This document shows, piece after piece, positions 20,418 to 29,417 of a stretch of 64,000 nt of DNA. How positions within the stretch are numbered: position 1 is the stretch's first letter; each line of letters opens with the position of its first letter. Position numbers and translations under genes: made by a program. The DNA comes from Pedobacter arcticus A12 (GTDB taxonomy: Bacteria > Bacteroidota > Bacteroidia > Sphingobacteriales > Sphingobacteriaceae). Below the pieces are notes generated by a model. That model did not search any database and was not told the DNA's origin. It saw nothing but the letters and a program-made list of their open reading frames with translations. The stretch lies in the NCBI RefSeq assembly GCF_000302595.1, contig NZ_AKZJ01000015.1, forward strand, positions 1 to 64,000, in the 5' to 3' direction.

Positions 20418-21143
20418 ATGGGAAGAGCATTTGAATTCCGTAAAGAGAGAAAATTTAAGCGTTGGACTAAAATGGCGGTACAGTTTACCCGTATAGGTAA
20501 AGATATCGTTATGGCAGTAAAAGAAGGTGGTCCGCATCCAGAAACAAACTCAAAGCTGAGAACTGCTATACAGAACGGTAAGGCTGTAAATATGCCGAAA
20601 GATCGTGTAGAGGCAGCTATTAAAAGAGCTTCAGATAAAGACATGGCTGGTTATGAGGAATTTGTTTACGAGGGTTATGCACCACATGGCGTTGCTATTT
20701 TAGTTGAAACCACCACCGATAACACCAATAGAACTGTAGCTAACGTAAGAAGCTATTTTACAAAAACCAATGGTTCTTTAGGGAAAACAGGTTCTTTGGA
20801 TTTTATATTTAAAAGAGTTTCTACTTTTAGATTTGACCCGGGAGAGCTTGATATTGAAGAACTAGAGCTGGAACTGATAGACGCTGGGTTGGAAGATATC
20901 TTTGTAGAAGAAAACGAAGAAGGTGAAGCTATTGCGGTTATACATGCAGGATATGAAGATTTCGGCAACATGCAGAAAGCTTTGGAAGAGAAAGGAATTG
21001 AACTTAAGCAAGCTAAATTAGAGCGGATTCCGTTGAGTTATAAAGAAGTAACTGAAGAACAGGTACTGGATGTTACAAAGTTATTGGATAAACTAGAAGA
21101 GGATGAAGATGTGCAGGCGGTTTATCATAATATGGAAGAGTAA
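20418..21143 (+). CDS. YebC/PmpR family regulator or translation factor
   Basis: This 241-residue protein matches the TACO1/YebC family over its whole length: MGRAFEFRKERKFKRWTKMAVQFTRIGKDI at the N-terminus, then NMPKDRVEAAIKRA, YEGYAPHGVAILVE, TDNTNRTVANVRS and GSLGKTGSLDFIF. Family members have been described as transcription regulators and, for the YebC2/TACO1 branch, as factors easing translation of proline stretches. The N-terminal RxxK-rich start here is the longer Bacteroidota form. It precedes DUF2442 by 57 bp. Confidence 0.93.
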   Translation: MGRAFEFRKERKFKRWTKMAVQFTRIGKDIVMAVKEGGPHPETNSKLRTAIQNGKAVNMPKDRVEAAIKRASDKDMAGYEEFVYEGYAPHGVAILVETTTDNTNRTVANVRSYFTKTNGSLGKTGSLDFIFKRVSTFRFDPGELDIEELELELIDAGLEDIFVEENEEGEAIAVIHAGYEDFGNMQKALEEKGIELKQAKLERIPLSYKEVTEEQVLDVTKLLDKLEEDEDVQAVYHNMEE

Positions 21144-21200
21144 TTAAAGCATAGAGCTCAAAGCAGAAGCTGAATCAGAAGTTTAAAAAAAGCAGTCGAA

Positions 21201-21419
21201 ATGGGAATAGTTAGTAACCGTAGGAAAGATCAGGAATTAAAAGTTGTTTTTAATGATGATAGTTTGATTGTAGATTTAGAAGGTAAAGAAACAGCTATTC
21301 CTCTTTTATGGTACCAAAGTTTATTGAACGCTTCCGCTGAAGATAAAGCAAAGTGGAAGTTAAGTGGTGATGGAACCAAGTTGATTTGGGAGAATTTGAA
21401 TGTGGAGATTTTGCTATGA
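21201..21419 (+). CDS. DUF2442 domain protein
   Basis: This 72-residue protein fits DUF2442. It has a beta-hairpin start (LKVVFNDDSLIVDLEGKETAIP), the signature IPLLWYQSLLNASAEDKAKW and a terminal strand GTKLIWENLNVEILL. In other bacteria this domain often accompanies toxin-antitoxin-like DUF4160 genes, but no such partner is adjacent here. Its stop codon overlaps the next start by 4 bp (ATGA), indicating translational coupling to the repeat-rich protein downstream. Confidence 0.8.
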   Translation: MGIVSNRRKDQELKVVFNDDSLIVDLEGKETAIPLLWYQSLLNASAEDKAKWKLSGDGTKLIWENLNVEILL

Positions 21420-22096
21420 CTTTTGAAGAATTCTTTTTAAAAAAGAAAATAGATTTAGACCTTTTAAAATTGGGTAAACCCGATGTTTTTGCAGAGTTTG
21501 TTTCTCATTATGAACAAATGAGCGAAAAAAGTTTTGATCATACTAAAAAATACTGGTTCAACAATTTGCGTATTGCATATCCTTTAGCAGAGGAGAAAAA
21601 ATTGCGATTGAAAGAAGCTTTTAAACCCAAGGAAGAAACTGCTAGCGTAAAGGAAATTGTGGAGCCCGCATCAGAGAATACGCAAGCAGCTAGTGCAGAG
21701 TCTATAGCTTTTAAGCCACGTTTTAAAGCTCCAGCAACGGAAGTAATTAGCTCTGCTGTAGCAGCCGAATCTATTAGGGAAGCTTCGCCGCCAGCACCCA
21801 AGCCAGCTGGATTTAAGCCTCGTTTTAAAGCAGGAGCTACCAAATCAGCGGGGATTATTGAAGAGCAACCAGAAGAGAAAAGTGAGGAAGTGCCAATAGT
21901 AGAGAAAGCTATTATAGCTAAGCCAGCTGGATTTAAGCCTCGTTTCAAAGCTGGAGTAACAACTGCCGTTCCGAAAGTTGAAGAAAATAAGCCTGAAGCA
22001 TCTAAAAAAGAAGAAAGTCAATTAGGGCCAGAAACAATTACAGCAAAGCCAGTTGGATTTAAGCCACGCTTTAAAGCACCAAAAAAGGAAGAATAA
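21416..22096 (+). CDS. Protein with four FKPRFKA repeats, unknown function
   Basis: This 226-residue protein has a helical N-terminal domain (residues 1-65, TFEEFFLKKKIDLDLLK and FWN-like YWFNNLRIAYPL). A low-complexity Glu/Ala/Lys/Pro tail carries four copies of FKPRFKA spaced 30-50 residues apart, three of them preceded by KPAG or KPVG. No signal peptide or membrane segment is present. The start at 21416 is chosen because it gives an ATGA overlap with DUF2442; an upstream ATG would extend it into that gene. I do not recognise a family function. The repeats look like short basic-aromatic linear motifs that could bind RNA, the ribosome or a partner protein. Confidence 0.8.
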   Translation: MTFEEFFLKKKIDLDLLKLGKPDVFAEFVSHYEQMSEKSFDHTKKYWFNNLRIAYPLAEEKKLRLKEAFKPKEETASVKEIVEPASENTQAASAESIAFKPRFKAPATEVISSAVAAESIREASPPAPKPAGFKPRFKAGATKSAGIIEEQPEEKSEEVPIVEKAIIAKPAGFKPRFKAGVTTAVPKVEENKPEASKKEESQLGPETITAKPVGFKPRFKAPKKEE

Positions 22097-22233
22097 TGCG
22101 CTTGTCGGGATTTGCAATCCCGATGTTATAATAAAAGATTTCCAATCCGAGTTCTTCAATCCAAATTATAGCAAATTAACTTTCGGACTGAAATATAATA
22201 AAGATATGGATTACAAATCCCAATGAGCATAAG
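22097..22233. repeat. Palindromic intergenic element (REP/MITE-like)
   Basis: The left end contains the perfect inverted pair TCGGGATT-TGC-AATCCCGA (22105-22123). The right end (22208-22233, GGATTACAAATCCCAATGAG) is an imperfect inverted copy of the left. It fills the whole 147-bp gap between the FKPRFKA protein and the polysaccharide locus. It resembles REP-type elements mobilised by RAYT transposases, though no such transposase is in the window. Confidence 0.6.
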
Positions 22234-22243
22234 TACCTAAACC

Positions 22244-23686
22244 TTAAGCGTCAGACCCTAAACCTTTCGCCCTATTTTCTAAATCTAAGGCAACAGCCAT
22301 TCCCATCATAGCCCAAAATATAACTGCGATTTTATCCTGATCTATAAAGTTATTGAGCAAACCGTGGAAAAAGTAGCTCAGCATCGCTAATAAAATAGCT
22401 AAGGAAAACATTTTAAATTCTGGCGTTGCAGGTTTGTAATAAATTCGCATTAAAACAGCAATGTACGTAAGGAACAAGGTGAGTATAATCAATAAGCCAA
22501 ACACACCACTCTCTACTAGGGGACCAAAATACTCGCTGTGCATAGATCCCATGTCTCCGTGTGTGGTACTAATGCTGGTCATTTCATGCGCTCTTTGGTA
22601 GGGCGAATAGGTAAACATATAAGTGCCAGGGCCAAAACCAAAAAACGGTTCTTCTAAAAACATCCTATAACCCGACTCCCAACGGTTTATACGTTCCACA
22701 TTTGACTCGTCGGTTTTTACGTTCGAAATAGAACGGATATCTGTGGCCAAATTTTTACCAGAAACAGCATTGTTGAATTTCACTGTTTGATAAATCTGCT
22801 TACTAAATGAAAAAGTTAGCGCAAGTATCACAAAAATCGAAGTCAGTATAGTCTTAAATTTTATCCGCCATTTCAGCAAAAGGCTAAACCCTATAACAAA
22901 CAGCAAACCTAAAAAGGCAGCTCGCGAATAGGACAGCGTAACGCCAACAGCGCAAAAAATAATAAAGGTAAACAGAAATATTTTACTCCTTAGCTTAAGG
23001 TTGTTATTTTTAAAAGTTAATAGCACCAAAGAATAAATCAACACAATACTGCTAACGGCGCTATATACGGTGTGGTCGTCCATAATAGGTCGCATTACCA
23101 CCATGGCTTTACCCTGAGAAAACCCTACGTCATAGTGATTAATGGTGGTGTAAATAATTACCAAACATAATCCCAAACCAAAGGCTGTAAAAAACGATCT
23201 GATGTTTTTGGTCTCCTTAAAAATGAGCGTTCCCCAGAAAAATCCGAAAATCACCGTCCAAATTCTTGCAAGTAAAAATTTAAACGAAATAATGGGTAAA
23301 GTACTGGTGATGGATGTGATAAGAAGCCAGCTTAGATTGATTAGAATAAGTACGGTTATGGGATGTTTTAATATGGGGCGAACAGTGCCAAAATCTTTAA
23401 ACAGTTTGACTAAAAATAGGAGTAGAAAAACCAACATCAGCGGTTCATTGGGGATGTTAATTCCCGAATCACCGAACATGTATTTGATGGATATAGGTGT
23501 ACAAAAAGCAACTAAATAATAAACCTGTTCAATAGACGCTAAAAAAAGTCCGATGCACAGTATTAGCATAGGGAGTATTAAAACGTAATATTCAGGCGAA
23601 CCAAAAGTTAAAAAAGCACCTAATAAAATAATGATAATACTACCAATGTAAAGCTTTGTGATTGCTGGTTTTTGTAAATCCCACAT
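22244..23686 (-). CDS. O-antigen ligase/polymerase family protein
   Basis: This 480-residue inner-membrane protein has about 11-12 hydrophobic helices and the Wzy_C/WaaL region, including LSYSRAAFLGLLFVIGFSLLL. A large periplasmic loop (about residues 335-395) follows, with FGFGPGTYMFTYSPYQRAHEM and THGDMGSMHSEYFGPLVE. Such proteins polymerise or ligate surface glycans in the periplasm. Its start overlaps the stop of the Wzz-like gene by 1 bp (TAATG). Its order with Wzz-like and flippase genes marks a surface polysaccharide export operon. Polymerase and ligase cannot be told apart from sequence alone. Confidence 0.85.
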   Translation of the reverse strand: MWDLQKPAITKLYIGSIIIILLGAFLTFGSPEYYVLILPMLILCIGLFLASIEQVYYLVAFCTPISIKYMFGDSGINIPNEPLMLVFLLLFLVKLFKDFGTVRPILKHPITVLILINLSWLLITSITSTLPIISFKFLLARIWTVIFGFFWGTLIFKETKNIRSFFTAFGLGLCLVIIYTTINHYDVGFSQGKAMVVMRPIMDDHTVYSAVSSIVLIYSLVLLTFKNNNLKLRSKIFLFTFIIFCAVGVTLSYSRAAFLGLLFVIGFSLLLKWRIKFKTILTSIFVILALTFSFSKQIYQTVKFNNAVSGKNLATDIRSISNVKTDESNVERINRWESGYRMFLEEPFFGFGPGTYMFTYSPYQRAHEMTSISTTHGDMGSMHSEYFGPLVESGVFGLLIILTLFLTYIAVLMRIYYKPATPEFKMFSLAILLAMLSYFFHGLLNNFIDQDKIAVIFWAMMGMAVALDLENRAKGLGSDA

Positions 23687-24780
23687 TATTCTTTAAACCG
23701 TGGTGCAATAAATGCTAAGTAAAAAACCGACAGAAAGCTGATGATAAATGCCGAAAGCGCAAATAAAAACACCAGTAATGTTTTATTTGGATATTTGCTT
23801 TTTTCTGGAACTTCGGCTTTTTCAATCAAAAAATGTTGGGAGATAACACCTTTGTAATCTAATTCGGAAGCCTCAAACCTCAATTGCAAATTTGCTAAAG
23901 ATTCCTGTTCTTTTTTTAGCAGCGTTTCTAACTCTAGGTATTTACCGCTTAATTTTCCAAAATTAGCCACCGTAGGTTGTATGGATTGATAAGTAGCATT
24001 GGCGGCAGCTACTCTTCCTTTTGCTCTAATTATTGTACTATCTGGAAGGTGGTTTTGATTCTGTTGATATACCTGCAGTCGGGCTTGTTCTGCTTTTACA
24101 TTGGTTTGCGCTTCAATCATTGCTTTGCTCAACACCTTTGATTGTGCTTCATAGTCGAAAATACCCTGTGCCCTAATTTTTCCCAATGCTTTTAAAATCG
24201 AATCTACTTCGGCCTGTTTTTTATGATACTGTAATTTAATCAGCTCATAAGCCTGCTGCCCTCTAGCTTGTCTAATTTGGGTGCGCATGCTATCTAGGCA
24301 AACAGAGATGTAGTTTGCCATATCTGCTGCTAAAACGGGGTCTTCATCTTTTACCGCTACTTTTATAGCTAAGTTATCCGTTCGTTTAAACTCGGTGTTT
24401 GATGCTAGTTTTTGTCGTGTTTTTGTTTTTGGATATTTTGTTTCGCCACCAAGTTTATAATAGTTTATCAAATCAAATTTTGCGATAACTTTATCCTTTA
24501 AAATCTCAGAATTTAACATTTCCAAAGTCTGGTCAATCTGATCTTCATCGCCATAACTCATAAAATTTTCTAAGTTATTTTCGGCGAGCAGAGATTTGGA
24601 AATAGAGTTATTTCCCGGAATGTAAAATACCGTGTGCGCTTCATACTTCGGTGTAATTAAAAAAGCAACTGCTATGCCTACCACAATCCCGATAAGGGTA
24701 ATTAAAAATATATGCTTGCGGTGTTTTAAAGCGACTTTTAACACGTCGATCAAGTCAAAATTTGTAGGTTTACTTTCCAT
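23686..24780 (-). CDS. Wzz-like chain-length / polysaccharide co-polymerase
   Basis: This 364-residue protein has a Wzz domain with an N-terminal transmembrane helix (IFLITLIGIVVGIAVAFLI, about 34-52) and a C-terminal helix (LLVFLFALSAFIISFLSVFYL, about 338-358). The long periplasmic middle is rich in coiled coil. A Pro-Glu-Lys-Ser-Lys-Tyr-Pro motif precedes the second helix, as in the family. There is no C-terminal BY-kinase domain, so it is a PCP-1-like form or relies on a separate kinase. It lies between the flippase (58 bp away) and the O-antigen ligase (1-bp overlap). Confidence 0.86.
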   Translation of the reverse strand: MESKPTNFDLIDVLKVALKHRKHIFLITLIGIVVGIAVAFLITPKYEAHTVFYIPGNNSISKSLLAENNLENFMSYGDEDQIDQTLEMLNSEILKDKVIAKFDLINYYKLGGETKYPKTKTRQKLASNTEFKRTDNLAIKVAVKDEDPVLAADMANYISVCLDSMRTQIRQARGQQAYELIKLQYHKKQAEVDSILKALGKIRAQGIFDYEAQSKVLSKAMIEAQTNVKAEQARLQVYQQNQNHLPDSTIIRAKGRVAAANATYQSIQPTVANFGKLSGKYLELETLLKKEQESLANLQLRFEASELDYKGVISQHFLIEKAEVPEKSKYPNKTLLVFLFALSAFIISFLSVFYLAFIAPRFKE

Positions 24781-24838
24781 AAATACATTGAAGTTGTGAA
24801 TTTAAAGAAATATTTAGCTAATGGCTAATTTTAACATT

Positions 24839-26341
24839 TTAAGGTTTTGAGCCTAAGCTGTACCGAATACTTCTGATGTCGAAAAACTGAAGCAAGCCAG
24901 TTATTAGGGTTGCGAGTAGCAGGTAAAGAGAAAAACCTGACATCCAGTTTTGTGGGATGCAAATTGTTAAATAGCCTAATGCCGTTAAAAGCACAATAAG
25001 TGCAAAGATTTTAATCCATATAACCTTTGGGAAGGGGTGTTTGAATACCACATGATAAAAAATAAGGTAAGTTAAACCAATGATAAAAAAGCTAGCTAAC
25101 GAGCTAAGTGCGGCGCCCAAAGCTTGATATTTTGGGATTAATAAAGTGTTTAATCCGATATTAACGGCTAAACCCGCGGCAGAAATTAGATTCAATAATC
25201 TTAAACGGTTGCTGGCGGTAAAAAAAGTGCTGAATACATAATAAATAACAACTAGGGGAAGGCTAAACATTAAAATGCCAAATATTAAAGCGAGCGTTGC
25301 GCCACCGTTTTGTGCATATAGTAAGGCCATCAAATGGTCTCGGTAAAACCAACTTGCCATTGCAATAATTATGGTAATTGGCATAAGAACAGCAATACTA
25401 TTATTTATCAATTCAGCTGTCTTTTTTTTGTCGGATATTATTTTGCAAAGTACCGGAAAAAATAGGGTTGCAAATAAAATCGGAAACATGCTAGCGGCAT
25501 CTAAAAAACGGTACGCGGCAACATAAACTCCGTTCTGCATATCGCCATCGGGCAACATTTTAGCTAACATTACCGTATCTATTTTGTTATAAGCCAACAC
25601 CAAGAATGCAAAAACTGCGAATGGAGCTATTTTTTTTAGAATGGCTTTTTTCTCATTTCCTAAAATAAAACCTCCTTGCTGAGGAGGGAAGTGATTGACT
25701 TCTTGGGTTGCAAGATCCGGAATACTTTTTTGTACGCCAAAAACAAAAATCTTTTTTCGATATAAATGTAAAGTACACAAAATCAGCGCAAGCGTAAGTG
25801 CTATAATTTGGGCTATTACGTAAAAACTGACTGTCCAACTGAAACTATTGTCGAAAAACAGCACAGGAAGAAAAGCAATGATGAACAGCCCTTTATCCAA
25901 AACCGAAAAAAATATCTCTGATTTTAACAGCTGGTGACCTTTTAAAAAACTTCGTAAGTAGGTTAGCAGTGAAAATAAAACTTGGTAAAGTATAAGCAGG
26001 CCGAGTAAGTTATAATTGTTGAAACCAAGTAACAAGCCAATTGAAACACTAATAAATACGTATAAACCTGCTAAAAAAGTTTTGATATAGAACAGATTCG
26101 AAATGTGGTTTGTATGCGTTTCGCCTTTGTTTAGATACTGTACAAGATAGTTGTTTAAGCCGGGATCGTTTATTACACCTAAAATTAGAGTGAAACTAAA
26201 TATGCTGTAATAGAGGCCGAAATTTTGGAAACCAACAGTGATTTGCACTTTGCGCTCGATAAAAAAAATCCAGATGAGCTTAACCAAAAGGTTAACCAGA
26301 ACTAGTACCGTAACTTGGCTGGCAAATGTTTTTTTATCCAT
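24839..26341 (-). CDS. Polysaccharide flippase (Wzx/MVF superfamily)
   Basis: This 500-residue membrane protein has 12-14 predicted helices and belongs to the MATE-like polysaccharide biosynthesis exporters. These flip undecaprenyl-linked oligosaccharides across the inner membrane. Typical elements are the N-terminal amphipathic start (MDKKTFASQ), FGLYYSIFSF, the mid-protein AVFAFLVLAYNKIDTVML and the C-terminal GAALSSLASFFIIG. I chose ATG at 26341 over an in-frame start 13 codons upstream because the extension (MLVYYYWFILALS) is untypical. It is the first gene of the minus-strand glycan operon and divergent from a GT4 gene 91 bp away. Confidence 0.88.
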   Translation of the reverse strand: MDKKTFASQVTVLVLVNLLVKLIWIFFIERKVQITVGFQNFGLYYSIFSFTLILGVINDPGLNNYLVQYLNKGETHTNHISNLFYIKTFLAGLYVFISVSIGLLLGFNNYNLLGLLILYQVLFSLLTYLRSFLKGHQLLKSEIFFSVLDKGLFIIAFLPVLFFDNSFSWTVSFYVIAQIIALTLALILCTLHLYRKKIFVFGVQKSIPDLATQEVNHFPPQQGGFILGNEKKAILKKIAPFAVFAFLVLAYNKIDTVMLAKMLPDGDMQNGVYVAAYRFLDAASMFPILFATLFFPVLCKIISDKKKTAELINNSIAVLMPITIIIAMASWFYRDHLMALLYAQNGGATLALIFGILMFSLPLVVIYYVFSTFFTASNRLRLLNLISAAGLAVNIGLNTLLIPKYQALGAALSSLASFFIIGLTYLIFYHVVFKHPFPKVIWIKIFALIVLLTALGYLTICIPQNWMSGFSLYLLLATLITGLLQFFDIRSIRYSLGSKP

Positions 26342-26432
26342 TGATAATGCCAAAATAAACCAATAATAGTAAACCAGCAATTTTAATATGCGCTGGCATT
26401 GGTTATCTTAGCAATTCATCATTTTTACCACA

Positions 26433-27536
26433 TTGCGAATAGCTGTAAATACTAGATTATTAATAAAAGACAGTCTCGAAGGAATCGGTCGATTTACTTT
26501 AGAAACCTTGCGTAGGTTGGTGTTAAACCACCCCGAAGTTGAGTTTGTTTTTTGTTTCGATAGAAAGTTTGATCCCGATTTTATTTTTTCACCCAATGTA
26601 AAAGGTGTGGTGGTTTATCCGCAGGCCCGTCATCCTTTGCTGTATTATATTTGGTTTCAATACAGTTTGCCAAAGGTTTTAGAGCGAGAGAAAATCGATT
26701 TATTGCTATCGCCTGATGGATTTATTCCCTTGAATGGTAAAGTAAAAACACTTTCTGTTATTCACGATATCGCTTTTGAGCATGCTAATAATGGGGTAGA
26801 TTGGTTACATCAACTATATTACAAGCATTATTTTCCAAAATTTGCCAAGCAAGCCACGCGGGTTGTCACTGTTTCTGAGTTTAGCAAAGCAGATCTGGTT
26901 AAAACTTATCAACTTGCACCAGGTAAAGTCGATGTAATTTATAACGGTGTTTCTGCTGTATTTAAACCAACAGAAAAATCACTGAAAGATAAAACGCCCT
27001 ATTTCATTTATGTAGGCGCTATTCATCCCCGTAAAAACGTGGTGGGCTTGCTAAAAGCTTTTGAAGCATTTAAGATAGCACATCCAGAATTTAGCCATCA
27101 ACTGTTATTGGTTGGGCGTAAATCGTGGCAGCTTTCTACCATTGTGCGATATTTAAAAACGATGAGGTTTAGGCGAGATGTTCTGTTCAATAAAAATGTG
27201 AGCGATGATGATTTAAACCTGCTTTTAAACAATGCAACAGCGCTAATTTATCCTTCTTTTTTCGAAGGGTTTGGCTTACCTGTAATAGAAGCTTTTAGTT
27301 GTGGAATACCTGTTGTTACCAGCAAAGGAACAGCAATGGAAGAAATTTCACAGGGTGCAGCTCATCTTTTTGATCCCGAAAACATTAACGAGCTGGCAGA
27401 GAAAATTTACGAACAGGCATCTGGAAAGGTAAGCAACCAAGAAAAAATAAATCTAGGTTTAAAATGCGCACAACAATATAATTGGGATGATACTGCAGCC
27501 CATATTTGGCAATCTATTTTAAAAACTATCAATTAA
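26433..27536 (+). CDS. Glycosyltransferase family 4
   Basis: This 367-residue GT-B fold enzyme has the N-terminal INTRLL-type start ([21 protein letters not shown]), a central [19 protein letters not shown] and the nucleotide-sugar site [22 protein letters not shown] with the EX7E pair (Glu in FFEGFG and VIEAF). It would transfer a sugar onto a cytoplasmic lipid-linked acceptor. The start is TTG at 26433: no in-frame ATG gives the conserved N-terminus, and the protein is complete from that codon. It overlaps rnhB by one base (TAATG) and faces the flippase operon. Confidence 0.88.
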   Translation: MRIAVNTRLLIKDSLEGIGRFTLETLRRLVLNHPEVEFVFCFDRKFDPDFIFSPNVKGVVVYPQARHPLLYYIWFQYSLPKVLEREKIDLLLSPDGFIPLNGKVKTLSVIHDIAFEHANNGVDWLHQLYYKHYFPKFAKQATRVVTVSEFSKADLVKTYQLAPGKVDVIYNGVSAVFKPTEKSLKDKTPYFIYVGAIHPRKNVVGLLKAFEAFKIAHPEFSHQLLLVGRKSWQLSTIVRYLKTMRFRRDVLFNKNVSDDDLNLLLNNATALIYPSFFEGFGLPVIEAFSCGIPVVTSKGTAMEEISQGAAHLFDPENINELAEKIYEQASGKVSNQEKINLGLKCAQQYNWDDTAAHIWQSILKTIN

Positions 27537-28132
27537 TGCTTTTACCATTTTATCAGAATGAATTTTTGGAAGCCGGTTGTGATGAAGCCGGAAGAGGCTG
27601 CTTAGCCGGGCCGGTTTTTGCGGCAGCCGTTATTTTACCGGTAGATTTTTACCATCCGCTTCTAAATGATTCTAAGCAAGTGAAAGAAAAAGATCGTTTT
27701 GTTTTACGCACAGAAATCGAAACAGCAGCAATAGCTTTCGCAGTAGGTATTGTAGATCATCAGGAAATTGATAAAATCAACATTTTAAATGCTTCTTTTT
27801 TAGCGATGCATAGGGCAATACAAAGTTTAAAATCGGTTCCCGAGTTTTTGATTATCGACGGTAACCGTTTTAATCCTTATCCAAACATCAAACACCAATG
27901 CGTGGTAAAAGGAGATAGTAAATACTTTTCAATCGCGGCAGCATCTATCTTAGCCAAAACCTACCGCGATGATTTTATGGATATGATTGATAAAGAGTTT
28001 CCTGCTTACCAATGGAAAAAAAATAAAGGCTACCCAACAAGTGTTCACCGGCAGGCCGTTTTAGATCTAGGTTTTAGTCCCTACCACAGAAAAACTTTTA
28101 AAATTAGCAATCCTCAACTCTCCATTTTTTAG
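27536..28132 (+). CDS. rnhB: Ribonuclease HII
   Basis: This 198-residue enzyme removes ribonucleotides embedded in DNA and RNA primers. The RNase HII motifs are clear: [14 protein letters not shown] (metal ligands Asp and Glu), [16 protein letters not shown] and [23 protein letters not shown]. The start at 27536 is chosen because it overlaps the preceding stop (TAATG) and yields the usual short N-terminus. The C-terminus ends NPQLSIF, a match to the bacterial sliding-clamp-binding pentapeptide pattern. The gene is inserted between two glycosyltransferases with no gap, so it is transcribed with the glycan genes. Confidence 0.95.
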   Translation: MLLPFYQNEFLEAGCDEAGRGCLAGPVFAAAVILPVDFYHPLLNDSKQVKEKDRFVLRTEIETAAIAFAVGIVDHQEIDKINILNASFLAMHRAIQSLKSVPEFLIIDGNRFNPYPNIKHQCVVKGDSKYFSIAAASILAKTYRDDFMDMIDKEFPAYQWKKNKGYPTSVHRQAVLDLGFSPYHRKTFKISNPQLSIF

Positions 28133-28144
28133 TATTTTGCAAAC

Positions 28145-29353
28145 ATGCGCATCCTATTATTAACCAACAGAGTCCCGTTTCCTGCCGATGGTGGATACGC
28201 TATTGTGGTGCACAACACCATTCAATCGCTGTTAGATTTAGGTTGTGATGTTACACTTTTTAGTTTAAACACCACAAAACATTACGTTCATGTTAATGAA
28301 ATTGATGATCCCGTTTTTCAAAGAATAAAGTTTCATCAGTATAAAGTAGATAATAGGGTAAAGGCGCAAAATGCTTTTTTTAATCTTTTTTCGCGTAAAT
28401 CTTACAACATCAGTCGGTTTTATTCTCCAGGTTGCGCCAGCAGGATAGTGCATCTTTTGAAAAAAGACGATTATGATATTATTCAATTCGAAGGTTTACA
28501 GGTTACGCCTTATGTTTCTATCATTAAAGCCAACTCTAAAGGCAAATTAATTTACAGGGCGCATAATATCGAACACCAAATCTGGAAACGCCTTACTGTA
28601 AAAGAGAGTTTTTTGATAAGAAAACTCTATCTGCACTTACTGAGCAGACGTTTAGAGAATTTTGAATTTAACATTTTGGGGAGCTTCGATGCTATTTTGG
28701 CGATTAGTTTTGTAGATGAGCATTTTTTTAATTCTTTAGGATTTAACCATCATGTGCATACTTTTCCAGTTGCTTTAAACTTAGAAAATTATCATCACGA
28801 TTATAAGCTTTCGCCCAATAAAAGTGTGGGTTATATAGGTTCTATGGATTGGCGACCAAATATTGAAGGTTTAGACTGGTTTTTAGAACAAGTTTGGCCA
28901 AGTATTTTACAGTTAGGTTCGGGCATAACCTTTCATTTAGCGGGTAAAAACATTCCAGATAGTTACCGGTTTTTGGCAAACGACCATGTGATTATAGAAG
29001 GAAAGGTAGAAAATGCCATGGAATTTATTGCCCGCCAACATGTGATGATTGTTCCACTACTCTCTGGCAGTGGTATGCGTGTTAAAATTATTGAGGCTAT
29101 GGCTTTGGGCAAATGCGTTATTGCAACCTCTATTGCGGCCGAAGGGATTAATTACCATCACGACAGGGATATTTTGATTGCCGATTCTAGCGATCACTTT
29201 TACAAACAGATTCTACGTTGCTTTACTGATAAAGCTTTGATTAACAGGATTGGTGCCGGAGCAAGGAAGTTGGTTGAAAAAGGTCACGATCAAAAAAAGT
29301 TTGGCGAAAAATTGATTAAAGTTTATGAGCAACTTTTAGAAGAAGAGTTTTAA
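28145..29353 (+). CDS. Glycosyltransferase (GT4-like)
   Basis: This 402-residue GT-B enzyme starts MRILLLTNRVPFPADGGYA, the typical glycine-rich acceptor-side loop. It continues with RAHNIEHQIWKRL and VGYIGSMDWRPNIEGLDWFL, and has a donor-site region VPLLSGSGMRVKIIEAMALGKCVIAT with the conserved Glu of the EX7E motif. It resembles the sugar transferases found beside exopolysaccharide loci. It lies 12 bp after rnhB on the same strand and probably belongs to the surface glycan pathway. The sugar specificity is unknown. Confidence 0.86.
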   Translation: MRILLLTNRVPFPADGGYAIVVHNTIQSLLDLGCDVTLFSLNTTKHYVHVNEIDDPVFQRIKFHQYKVDNRVKAQNAFFNLFSRKSYNISRFYSPGCASRIVHLLKKDDYDIIQFEGLQVTPYVSIIKANSKGKLIYRAHNIEHQIWKRLTVKESFLIRKLYLHLLSRRLENFEFNILGSFDAILAISFVDEHFFNSLGFNHHVHTFPVALNLENYHHDYKLSPNKSVGYIGSMDWRPNIEGLDWFLEQVWPSILQLGSGITFHLAGKNIPDSYRFLANDHVIIEGKVENAMEFIARQHVMIVPLLSGSGMRVKIIEAMALGKCVIATSIAAEGINYHHDRDILIADSSDHFYKQILRCFTDKALINRIGAGARKLVEKGHDQKKFGEKLIKVYEQLLEEEF

Positions 29354-29417
29354 TTTATGTTAATTTCGCCTGCTAAATCCTGATAGTTTATTAGCTATCT
29401 AAACATTATTCTCAAGA

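Noticed and set aside
22105-22123. Terminator for the FKPRFKA protein gene
   Set aside because: The hairpin is perfect but lacks a T-run and belongs to a larger palindromic repeat element.
29354-29417. Glycine riboswitch upstream of gcvT
   Set aside because: The 64-bp leader is too short and lacks the conserved aptamer elements.
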